DNA of 64,000 bases from Aequorivita todarodis. GTDB taxonomy: Bacteria; Bacteroidota; Bacteroidia; Flavobacteriales; Flavobacteriaceae. The stretch spans positions 62,001 to 126,000 of the forward strand of contig NZ_JAQQTG010000007.1 in assembly GCF_028561335.1 (NCBI RefSeq), given 5' to 3'. Every line of letters begins with the position of its first letter. The stretch's first letter is position 1. Positions 1-7,016 of the stretch are shown in pieces. Under the pieces are notes generated by a model. The model was not told the DNA's origin. It saw only the letters and a program-made list of their open reading frames with translations, and did no database searches. The position numbers and the translations under genes are program-made.

Positions 1-120
1 GAGAAATACGGACAAAAGAAATATATTAAAGTTTTTTGAAAATATTTTTTTAAAATATCAATCAAGAAACGCGATAAAAAATCTTTAAAATTGAAGAGGA
101 CAACCCCTTAAATACGTAGT

Positions 121-1107
121 ATGCACATTTTAATAGTAGATTGGTCGGGCCCAATTCCCGCGCTAAAATACGGCGGGACGGAACGCGTTATTTGGGGGCT
201 AGGCAAATGTCTCCACGAACTTGGCCACAAAGTTACTTTTTTGGTGCCCGATGGCTTTACGGGCGATTTTGCCGAAAGTATCCCGCTGGACCAAACCAAG
301 GATCTAAATGACCAAATTCCCGAAGATGTGGACGTGGTCCATCTCAACTATCCTCCCCATCAACCCATCCATAAGCCTTATATTATAACGATGCACGGCA
401 ATCCATGGCCAGACGAGCACATAGACCCTAACACCGTTTTTATTTCAAGAAACCAAGCGGAGCGCCATAATTCTGATGTGTTTGTACACAACGGTTTGTA
501 TTGGGACGACTATGGCACTCCCAATTTAGACAAGCCCCGCACCTATTTTCATTTCTTGGGAAAGGCTTCCCGAAGGGTGAAAAACGTATTCGGCGCCGCA
601 AAAATCGTTTTAAAAGCCAAAGGAAAGCTGATGGTTATGGGCGGGGAACGATGGAACTCCAGAAATTTCACACGGGGGTTCAAGTATATTTTCAATCCAA
701 ATATTACCTTTTTGGGAATGCTGGACGATGCCGAAAAAATGAAGGTTATGGAAAAATCGAAAGCGTTGGTCTTTCCGGTGGAATGGCACGAGCCCTTTGG
801 TTTGGTAATTATTGAAAGCCTTTATGCGGGTTGCGCCGTGTTTTGCACCACAAACGGTTCGCTGCCTGAACTTTTAAGTCCCGAAGTTGGCATGGCCTCC
901 AATGATTCCGATGCATTGGCGGAAGCCCTGCGCAATTTCAAATATGACCCGCAACGCTGTAATAGCTATGCAAAGGAACATTTCAATGCAAAAAAAATGA
1001 CTTTGGAATATTTAAAATTGTATAAAAAAGTAGCCAATGGCGAGAATTTGCACGCTGAAAATCCGCTTTACATACCAGAAAAGAACCAAGTAACCCCTTT
1101 GCTATGA
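121..1107 (+). CDS. Glycosyltransferase, GT4-like (GT-B fold)
   Basis: A 328-residue protein predicted to transfer a sugar from an activated donor onto a glycan or lipid acceptor; the substrate cannot be read from the sequence. The N-terminus has a Rossmann-type strand followed by GGTE (residues 18-21), the usual phosphate-binding entry of GT4 enzymes. The C-terminal half has EPFGLVIIES with the paired glutamates E224 and E232 (E-x7-E), typical of retaining GT-B enzymes. It is a little shorter than common GT4 proteins (350-400). The ATG is preceded by an AT-rich leader with no gene. Its stop overlaps the start of the next gene (ATGATGA), so the two are probably co-transcribed. Confidence 0.85.
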   Translation: MHILIVDWSGPIPALKYGGTERVIWGLGKCLHELGHKVTFLVPDGFTGDFAESIPLDQTKDLNDQIPEDVDVVHLNYPPHQPIHKPYIITMHGNPWPDEHIDPNTVFISRNQAERHNSDVFVHNGLYWDDYGTPNLDKPRTYFHFLGKASRRVKNVFGAAKIVLKAKGKLMVMGGERWNSRNFTRGFKYIFNPNITFLGMLDDAEKMKVMEKSKALVFPVEWHEPFGLVIIESLYAGCAVFCTTNGSLPELLSPEVGMASNDSDALAEALRNFKYDPQRCNSYAKEHFNAKKMTLEYLKLYKKVANGENLHAENPLYIPEKNQVTPLL

Positions 1108-1667
1108 TGAAAGAAGAAATTGAAAATGCACTGCTCGTTCTAAAAAAAGGCGGCCTCATCCTCTACCCTACGGACACGGTTTGGGGAATAGGCTGTGATG
1201 CCACCAACCCAGATGCCGTTGATAAAGTTTTTCAACTGAAAAAAAGAAGCGACGAAAAATCGCTGATCTGCTTGGTGAGCGATTTTAAAATGCTGAACGA
1301 ATACGTTGAAAATGTACCGGAAGTGGCGTATGATATTTTAAAATACGCAAGAAAACCCACGACCATCATTTACGATGACCCCATCCGGGTAGCAGAAAAT
1401 ATCATTGCCGCAGACAATTCACTGGCCATTCGCGTAACCAAGGACGAGTTCTGCAAAAAACTGATACAGCGGTTCCGCAGGCCATTGGTTTCCACATCCG
1501 CAAATATTTCGGGGGAAAAAACCCCGCAAAGCTATGCCGAAATAGACCCTTTAATTTTGGAGGGCGTGGACTATGTTGTAAATTTGCACCACGAAAAAAA
1601 ATCAGGAAAACCTTCGGCGATTATTAAGTTGAAGAATGATGGAAGCGTGAAGGTGATCCGGAAGTAA
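1104..1667 (+). CDS. tsaC: L-threonylcarbamoyladenylate synthase, short Sua5/YrdC form
   Basis: A 187-residue YrdC-domain protein. The family makes threonylcarbamoyl-AMP from threonine, bicarbonate and ATP for the t6A modification of ANN-decoding tRNAs. Visible motifs are PTDTVWGIGCDA near residues 21-32, a KKRSDEKSL basic loop and STSANISGEKTP around residues 131-142. It lacks the C-terminal Sua5 domain, so it is the short TsaC/YrdC form. Two in-frame ATGs (1104 and 1107) are possible. The first overlaps the glycosyltransferase stop, implying translational coupling. Confidence 0.92.
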   Translation: MMKEEIENALLVLKKGGLILYPTDTVWGIGCDATNPDAVDKVFQLKKRSDEKSLICLVSDFKMLNEYVENVPEVAYDILKYARKPTTIIYDDPIRVAENIIAADNSLAIRVTKDEFCKKLIQRFRRPLVSTSANISGEKTPQSYAEIDPLILEGVDYVVNLHHEKKSGKPSAIIKLKNDGSVKVIRK

Positions 1668-1809
1668 CTTTTGCCACGAATACACGAATGATTTTGTAGT
1701 ATGTGAAATTTAGAATGTGCACTAATGTTCAAGGATTATTTTATAAACGGTGGGGATAAACGTGGAAATATTAATAGACACGAATTTTCTGTAGTAAAAT
1801 TCAATAATT

Positions 1810-2184
1810 GTGGAAAACATAATTTATAAAGAAGAAAGTTATGCTATCGTAGGATGTTTGTTTGATGTGCATAATAATCTTGGAGGTGGATTTTCTGAAA
1901 TAGTTTATAAAGATGCGCTAGAATATGAATTCAAATTAAAAAGCATTGATTACGAAAGAGAAAAAATGTATTCCGTGAAATATAAGGATATAATTTTACC
2001 TCATAAATTCTATGCTGATTTTGTGGTTATGGACAAAATTATTCTCGAAATAAAGTCTATTAAAACCTTCCACGAGAAACATTTTGCCCAATGCATAAAT
2101 TATTTAAAAGTATCGGAATGTAAACTTGCATTTTTGATCAATTTTCATCGAGATTTTTTAAACTATAAAAGAATCGTACTCTAA
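1810..2184 (+). CDS. GxxExxY family protein (PD-(D/E)xK-like)
   Basis: A 124-residue protein starting at GTG. It carries the family signature G27-F-S-E30-I-V-Y33 and a nuclease-like core, D70 followed by E80-I-K82, which matches a PD-(D/E)xK arrangement. The family is common in Bacteroidota and other environmental bacteria and its function is not established; a nuclease-related role is inferred from the core only. It stands alone between intergenic stretches rich in 'cacgaat' type repeats and is more AT-rich than its neighbours, consistent with an accessory gene. Confidence 0.85.
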   Translation: MENIIYKEESYAIVGCLFDVHNNLGGGFSEIVYKDALEYEFKLKSIDYEREKMYSVKYKDIILPHKFYADFVVMDKIILEIKSIKTFHEKHFAQCINYLKVSECKLAFLINFHRDFLNYKRIVL

Positions 2185-2330
2185 ATTTTAATAGTATTAA
2201 AAGCCACTTCAATAATTAATATTAATGCACTTTATTCAAAATAAACCTATCGAAAGTTAAAAGAGTCATACATCTATTCTGGCGTAAAAGAGATTCGTGA
2301 AAATTCTCCCTTAAGCGGAAAATTAAAAAA

Positions 2331-2419
2331 TATTTGTGTATTTGTGGCGAAAATTATATTAGAGACAATTATTCTTTAACTACACAATTAAAGGTATTCG
2401 TGTATTTGTGGCGAAAATT
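2331..2419 (+). repeat. Two copies of the TTTGTGGCGAAAATTA repeat
   Basis: The string TTTGTGGCGAAAATTA occurs at about 2340-2355 and again at 2405-2420, both preceded by TGTAT or similar. Related TTCGTGGC and GCCACGAATACACGAAT strings recur near 1672, 3930, 4060, 11873, 12868 and 12960. The second copy ends at the ATG of the next gene and supplies an apparent upstream GTG start. Confidence 0.8.
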
Positions 2420-3868
2420 ATGACAAAACAAACCTACATATCCGCTTTAGAAAACCCAATCTTTAGAACCATTTCCAAAGCCGCTTCAAACTTAAATCTG
2501 GAAAGCTATGTAATTGGCGGCTACGTGCGTGATTTTCTTTTGAAACGTGGCGAAGCCAAAGACATTGATATAGTTGCAGTGGGAAGCGGAATCGAACTAG
2601 CTGAGGAGGTTTCAAAGCTCTTACCTGGAAACCCGAAAGTTTCCGTTTTTAAGACTTATGGCACTGCAATGCTAAAAAGTGGTGGCATTGAACTTGAATT
2701 TGTGGGAGCCCGAAAGGAATCCTATTCCGAGGAAAGCCGAAATCCCGCCGTTGAAAACGGTACTTTGGAAGACGACCAAAACCGAAGGGATTTTACAATA
2801 AATGCCTTGGCGCTTAGTCTGGGCGATGAAAATTTTGGCGAATTGCTCGATCCTTTCAACGGCATTGAAGATCTTCAGAAAAAAATAATCCGTACCCCCT
2901 TAGATCCAAATATTACCTATAGTGACGACCCGCTGCGGATGCTTCGCGCCATCCGGTTTGCAACGCAATTGGATTTCACTATTGAAAAAGATTCCTTGGA
3001 AGCTATTACACGAAATGCAGACCGCATAAAAATCATTTCCAAAGAACGGATTGTTGACGAATTAAACAAAATATTGCTTTCCGAAGTGCCTTCAAAGGGA
3101 TTTGCCCTGTTGCACAAAACGGGCCTATTGCCCTATATTTTGCCAGAATTGGTTGCGCTGCAAGGCATTGACGAAAAAGAAGGGCAAACCCATAAAGACA
3201 ATTTTTGGCATACCTTGGAAGTGGTCGATAATATTTCAAAAACCACGGACGATCTTTGGCTGCGGTGGGCGGCTTTGCTTCACGATATTGGGAAAGCGCC
3301 TACAAAAAAGTTCGATAAAAAACTGGGATGGACTTTTCACACCCACGAATTTGTGGGCGCGAAAATGGTTTACAAACTCTTCAAACGCCTCAAGATGCCT
3401 TTGAACGAAAAGATGAAGTTCGTCCAAAAAATGGTCTTGATGAGTTCCCGCCCTATCGCCCTGGCAAGCGATGTAACCGACAGTGCCGTACGCCGTTTGA
3501 TTTTTGACGCCGGCGAAAACGTGGAAGATCTAATGACCCTTTGCGAAGCAGATATTACCACAAAAAACCCAAAGAAATTTAAAAAATACCACGCTAATTT
3601 TCAGTTGGTGCGCGATAAAATTGTGGAGGTTGAGGAACGCGACCATGTTCGGAATTTTCAACCGCCGGTCACCGGGGAAGAAATTATGGAAACCTTCAAT
3701 TTAAAGCCCTCGCGTGAAATTGGCATTATAAAAGACGCAATTAAAGAGGCAATACTTGAGGGTGAAATTCCGAATGAATATGAAGCAGCACGGGAATTTA
3801 TGTTGAAAAAGGGAAATGAATTGGGGTTAAGCCCCCAAACCCCCAAAGGGGGAAAATCGAAACTGTAG
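2420..3868 (+). CDS. cca: CCA tRNA nucleotidyltransferase / poly(A) polymerase family with HD domain
   Basis: Class II nucleotidyltransferase of about 482 residues that should add or repair the 3' CCA of tRNAs. GGYVRD at residues 33-38 and DID at 48-50 form the catalytic head. A neck region with [14 protein letters not shown] follows, then an HD phosphohydrolase domain ([12 protein letters not shown], with HTLEVVDN upstream). A GTG at 2408 is in frame but sits wholly inside a dispersed repeat, so the ATG at 2420 is preferred. Poly(A) polymerase activity cannot be excluded by sequence, but the CCA enzyme is the usual assignment for a single HD-fused copy in Bacteroidota. Confidence 0.88.
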   Translation: MTKQTYISALENPIFRTISKAASNLNLESYVIGGYVRDFLLKRGEAKDIDIVAVGSGIELAEEVSKLLPGNPKVSVFKTYGTAMLKSGGIELEFVGARKESYSEESRNPAVENGTLEDDQNRRDFTINALALSLGDENFGELLDPFNGIEDLQKKIIRTPLDPNITYSDDPLRMLRAIRFATQLDFTIEKDSLEAITRNADRIKIISKERIVDELNKILLSEVPSKGFALLHKTGLLPYILPELVALQGIDEKEGQTHKDNFWHTLEVVDNISKTTDDLWLRWAALLHDIGKAPTKKFDKKLGWTFHTHEFVGAKMVYKLFKRLKMPLNEKMKFVQKMVLMSSRPIALASDVTDSAVRRLIFDAGENVEDLMTLCEADITTKNPKKFKKYHANFQLVRDKIVEVEERDHVRNFQPPVTGEEIMETFNLKPSREIGIIKDAIKEAILEGEIPNEYEAAREFMLKKGNELGLSPQTPKGGKSKL

Positions 3869-4062
3869 GCTCGCGATTTATCGCGTGCAAATTGATGTAA
3901 AAAATAATTCGTGAATTCGTAGTCAAAAATTCGCCACGAATACACGAATAAAAAATATTTAACCACAAAGAACACAAAGGTTTAATACAGAGATCACAAA
4001 GAAAACTCTGTGAACTTTGTGGTTAAAAAAACATAAGAATTAAATAAAAATTTAGAGAATTC
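3869..4062. repeat. Intergenic palindromes (CGCGAT/ATCGCG; CCACAAAG/CTTTGTGG)
   Basis: Holds a short hairpin at about 3871-3887 (TCGCGAT TT ATCGCG), GCCACGAATACACGAAT-type repeats near 3931, and a long inverted repeat with AACCACAAAG near 3961 pairing with CTTTGTGGTT near 4015. Similar CCACAAAG inverted repeats are at 22413-22510 and a GC-shifted version at 23720-23787. No gene is seen. Confidence 0.75.
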
Positions 4063-5082
4063 GTGGCAAAGAAAGACAACAAAAAAGTAATCTACTGGCT
4101 CTTAACGGGATGTTTCCTGATTTTTGTAATGGTCGTTGTAGGCGGAATAACACGCCTTACGCATTCGGGGCTTTCAATATCGAGCTATAAACTTATTTCG
4201 GGCACGCTGCCGCCAATGAACGAAGCACAATGGATCGCGGAGTTTGACCATTACAAACAATTTCCCGAATACCAAAAACTGAACAACCACTTCAGTTTAG
4301 AGGATTTTAAGGATATTTATTTCTGGGAATGGCTCCATCGCCTGCTGGGAAGGCTTTTAGGGGTGGTTTTTATTATTCCTTTCTTATATTTTCTTCTGAA
4401 AAAACAACTTACCAAGCCAACTATCAAAAAAGCAATTGTCCTAATGTGCTTGGGAGCGTTCCAAGGATTTTTGGGCTGGTATATGGTGAAAAGTGGTTTG
4501 GTGGACATTCCCGATGTGAGCCACTATCGGCTTGCCATGCACTTAACAACCGCCTTTATAACTTTTGCATACACCTTTTGGGTCGCGTTGGATTTGTGGT
4601 ATCCCGTTAAAAAGGAAGTTGACGGCCACATCCGGAATATCATCCGGTTTGGAATGGCAATCCTCTTAATCCAAATTATTTGGGGCGCATTCGTGGCGGG
4701 TCTCGACGCGGGCCTAATCCACAACCACTGGCCATTGATGAACGAAGGCAAATGGATGCACGAAACCGTATATACAGAACAGGTTCCATTGTGGAGAAAT
4801 TTCGTTGAAGGCAGAAGCGGAGTGCAGTTTTTCCATCGCTCTATGGCCTATGTGGTTGTTGCGATCATCTTTTTCATTTGGTACAGAACCAGAAAATTGC
4901 AGCTCACCCTTCCGCAAAAAAACGGAATAAACCTGTTATTGGTTTTGGTTTTGGTGCAATTCATATTGGGAATTTTCACCCTTATCCTGCACGTGCCCGT
5001 GGTTTTGGGCGTTCTGCATCAAGTAACGGCATTTTTTCTATTGGCAACGATGACTTTTGTGCTGCATCGTTTTTCAAAATAA
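4063..5082 (+). CDS. ctaA: Heme A synthase, COX15/CtaA family
   Basis: A 339-residue inner-membrane protein with about eight predicted transmembrane segments that oxidises heme O to heme A for cytochrome oxidases. Landmarks are GGITRLTHSGLS near residue 26, WEWLHRLLGR (histidine of the first bundle), GLDAGLIHNHWPLM, HRSMAYVVV and VLHQVTAFF, which contain the conserved heme-related histidines. The only plausible start is a GTG inside a copy of the TTCGTGGC intergenic repeat. No other cytochrome oxidase assembly genes are adjacent. Confidence 0.92.
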   Translation: MAKKDNKKVIYWLLTGCFLIFVMVVVGGITRLTHSGLSISSYKLISGTLPPMNEAQWIAEFDHYKQFPEYQKLNNHFSLEDFKDIYFWEWLHRLLGRLLGVVFIIPFLYFLLKKQLTKPTIKKAIVLMCLGAFQGFLGWYMVKSGLVDIPDVSHYRLAMHLTTAFITFAYTFWVALDLWYPVKKEVDGHIRNIIRFGMAILLIQIIWGAFVAGLDAGLIHNHWPLMNEGKWMHETVYTEQVPLWRNFVEGRSGVQFFHRSMAYVVVAIIFFIWYRTRKLQLTLPQKNGINLLLVLVLVQFILGIFTLILHVPVVLGVLHQVTAFFLLATMTFVLHRFSK

Positions 5083-5131
5083 ATTCCGAAGCAAAACTGA
5101 AAACTGCCACTAAAAACTGCATACTTTTCAA

Positions 5132-5139
5132 TAACTTTG
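5132..5139 (+). promoter_or_regulatory. Putative -7 promoter box TAACTTTG
   Basis: Matches the Bacteroidota -7 consensus TAnnTTTG, 21 bp before the ATG at 5161. No good -33 TTG is seen at the usual spacing. Its position rules out an in-frame TTG at 5137 as the start codon of the next gene. Confidence 0.5.
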
Positions 5140-5160
5140 CAGTCCAAAAATTTTAGACCC

Positions 5161-5676
5161 ATGATTTACCGTTTCAGAGTAATCCTCGATACCCACGAAG
5201 ATGTTTTCCGCGACATAGAAATAGAAGCAACGGCCACTTTGGAGGACTTTCACAATGCCATTACCCAGTCCTTCGGGTTTGATGGACAGGAAATGGCTTC
5301 GTTTTATACCACCAACGAACTGTGGGAAGAAGACGAGGAAATTTCCCTTTTCGATGTAAGCGACGAACCTGGCGGCGTTCGCATTATGGGCGAAACCTAT
5401 CTGGAAGACATCGTTGATGAAAAAAACACGCGACTGCTTTATGTGTACGATTTTCTGAATATGTGGACGTTTATGGTGGAACTTGCCGATATTGCCGAAG
5501 CTGAAGCCGGGCGTATTTACCCAAACTTGATGTATTCCCACGGCCAAATTCCCGAAGAAGCCCCTGAAAAGGAATTCATTTCGGAACCCATTGAAGGCGA
5601 AGAAGATTTCGACGAAGAATTTGATCTGGACCCGGAAGATTACGACAACCTTGATTTTGACGAAAACTGGAATTAG
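5161..5676 (+). CDS. IS1096 TnpR-like / pRiA4b ORF3-like protein
   Basis: About 171 residues. The opening MIYRFRVILDTHEDVFRDIE and the later FHNAITQSFGFDGQEMASFY resemble the plasmid pRiA4b ORF-3 family (annotated as IS1096 passenger TnpR), a beta-rich fold of unknown function. The last ~40 residues are strongly acidic, a tail often seen in Bacteroidota members. Despite the family label there is no transposon here; the gene sits among housekeeping genes. The ATG at 5161 is chosen because the upstream TTG overlaps the probable promoter box. Confidence 0.8.
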   Translation: MIYRFRVILDTHEDVFRDIEIEATATLEDFHNAITQSFGFDGQEMASFYTTNELWEEDEEISLFDVSDEPGGVRIMGETYLEDIVDEKNTRLLYVYDFLNMWTFMVELADIAEAEAGRIYPNLMYSHGQIPEEAPEKEFISEPIEGEEDFDEEFDLDPEDYDNLDFDENWN

Positions 5677-5748
5677 GTTCAGTGATCAGTCTCGGTCGCA
5701 GTCGCAGTCGCAGTTTTCAGTTTCGAAAAAGTAGAGGAAATTACCCAA

Positions 5749-5811
5749 CGCTTAACCCTTAACCCTTAACGCTTAACGCTTAACCCCTAACCCTTAACGC
5801 TTAACTCCTAA
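5749..5811 (+). repeat. Nine tandem heptamers (CNCTTAA/CCCTTAA type)
   Basis: Nine consecutive 7-bp units in perfect phase, alternating mostly between CGCTTAA and CCCTTAA with CCCCTAA and CTCCTAA variants, ending 5 bp before the ATG at 5817. A separate hexamer run (GTCGCA, three copies) is at about 5695-5713. Confidence 0.93.
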
Positions 5812-5816
5812 CCCCA

Positions 5817-6875
5817 ATGATCAACCTCTTCAATACCCACATTGCATCGCTTTCCATACACAGAGTGGGCAATAAAAGCCGAAATGAAGCCATTTTTCTT
5901 TCCGCGGAACCGTATAGAATGGATGATGAGATTACGCCATTGCTAAAAGAATTTTTTCTGAAACCGTTTCGCGATAAGGAAGAAAACTATTTCCATTTTT
6001 CGCACGAGGCCGATCTGGAATTCCACGAGCTCTTCAACAGCGCTTCCAAGATTTTTGACAACCAACAGAACATACACGAAGAAAGCCGAAAAATAACGAC
6101 TTATCTATATAACCAGTCTGAACATCCACATATTAAAAGTGGAGAGGTTTATGTGGCCTATCTCGAAAATGTGCAGTTGGACAATGTGAAGATGGACGCC
6201 ATCGGAATTTTCAAAAGTGAATTGAAACAGGATTTCCTTCAGTTTGCCGAGGAAGGAAACCAATTGGAAGCCTTGCTACAACATGGGGTAAATCTCAACA
6301 AATTGGATAAGGGCTGTATCATTTTCAATTCCCAAAAGGAAGAAGGCTATAAAATTCTTTCGGTGGACAGCAACCGTTACGATGCGCGCTACTGGCTGGA
6401 AAGCTTTTTAGGGGTTGAAGCACTTGCGGACGATAATTTCTACACAAAAAAGTACTTAAAGTTCTGTCAGGATTTTGCCAAGGACGTGGTTTTGCCAGCC
6501 GAGGACAAAAAGCAGGAAGTGCTATTTATGAACCGCGCCGTGAACCATTTTGCCAAAAACGACAATTTTGAGGAAACCGCCTTTATGAACGAGGTGATAG
6601 ACAATCCGGATTTATTGCCGGAATTCCGTCATTACAAAAGTGAAAAAGCACCCAAATACAGTATTGAGGATTTAACCACCTTTCCAATTGCGAATACTGC
6701 CGTAACTGCCGCCCGTAAAAAAATAAAAAACGTAATAAACCTGGATACCAACATCCAGATAAAACTGGATTTCATCAACCCTGAAAGTGCCGAAAAGTTT
6801 GTGGAAAAAGGCTGGGACGAGGAGAAGCAGATGTATTATTATTTGGTGTATTTTAACAAGGAACAGAAATCGTAG
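5817..6875 (+). CDS. Nucleoid-associated protein, NdpA/YejK-like
   Basis: A 352-residue protein matching the 37-kDa nucleoid-associated (NdpA/YejK) family. These DNA-binding proteins are widely conserved but poorly understood. Recognisable parts are the N-terminal LSIHRVGNKSRNE start, FLKPF, and the central segment with YVAYLENVQLDNVKMDAIG and DRYDARYW-like DSNRYDARYWLESFLG. Length is normal. Its start codon is almost directly preceded by the heptamer array, so any promoter must lie upstream of the array or inside it. Confidence 0.85.
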   Translation: MINLFNTHIASLSIHRVGNKSRNEAIFLSAEPYRMDDEITPLLKEFFLKPFRDKEENYFHFSHEADLEFHELFNSASKIFDNQQNIHEESRKITTYLYNQSEHPHIKSGEVYVAYLENVQLDNVKMDAIGIFKSELKQDFLQFAEEGNQLEALLQHGVNLNKLDKGCIIFNSQKEEGYKILSVDSNRYDARYWLESFLGVEALADDNFYTKKYLKFCQDFAKDVVLPAEDKKQEVLFMNRAVNHFAKNDNFEETAFMNEVIDNPDLLPEFRHYKSEKAPKYSIEDLTTFPIANTAVTAARKKIKNVINLDTNIQIKLDFINPESAEKFVEKGWDEEKQMYYYLVYFNKEQKS

Positions 6876-6899
6876 AGACGCACGGCCGTGCGTCTTTTT
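6876..6899 (+). terminator. Perfect 20-bp palindrome with T-run
   Basis: AGACGCACGG/CCGTGCGTCT directly abuts the stop codon at 6875 and is followed by TTTTT, a textbook intrinsic terminator shape. A second copy of the palindrome lies at 6985-7006, next to the end of the convergent recQ. Confidence 0.8.
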
Positions 6900-6908
6900 G
6901 GGTCAAAT

Positions 6909-7006
6909 ACGGCCGTAGATTGTTTCGGCGAGACGCACGGCTGTACATTGTTTCGGCGAGACGCACGACCATAAATTGTTTCGACGAGACGCACGGCCGT
7001 GCGTCT
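6909..7006. repeat. Three 28-bp tandem repeats ending in a palindrome
   Basis: Three units (6909-6936, 6937-6964, 6965-6992), each of the form ACGGCCGT..ATTGTTTCGGCGAGACGC with a few changes, then a final ACGGCCGTGCGTCTC that completes a 22-bp perfect palindrome. They fill the space between convergent genes. Confidence 0.9.
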
Positions 7007-7016
7007 CTACGTATGG

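Noticed and set aside
2408-2419. GTG start for the CCA enzyme
   Set aside because: It lies wholly within a dispersed repeat also found about 65 bp upstream; ATG at 2420 fits the family start better.
5137-5160. TTG start for the pRiA4b ORF3-like protein
   Set aside because: It overlaps the TAACTTTG promoter box, so it is probably not transcribed as coding sequence.
5161-5676. Transposon or resolvase gene
   Set aside because: The IS1096/TnpR label is a family name only; no recombinase motif, terminal repeats or transposase nearby.
5749-5811. Telomere-like CCCTTAA repeats
   Set aside because: Units vary, the array is short and internal to a chromosome region with housekeeping genes on both sides.
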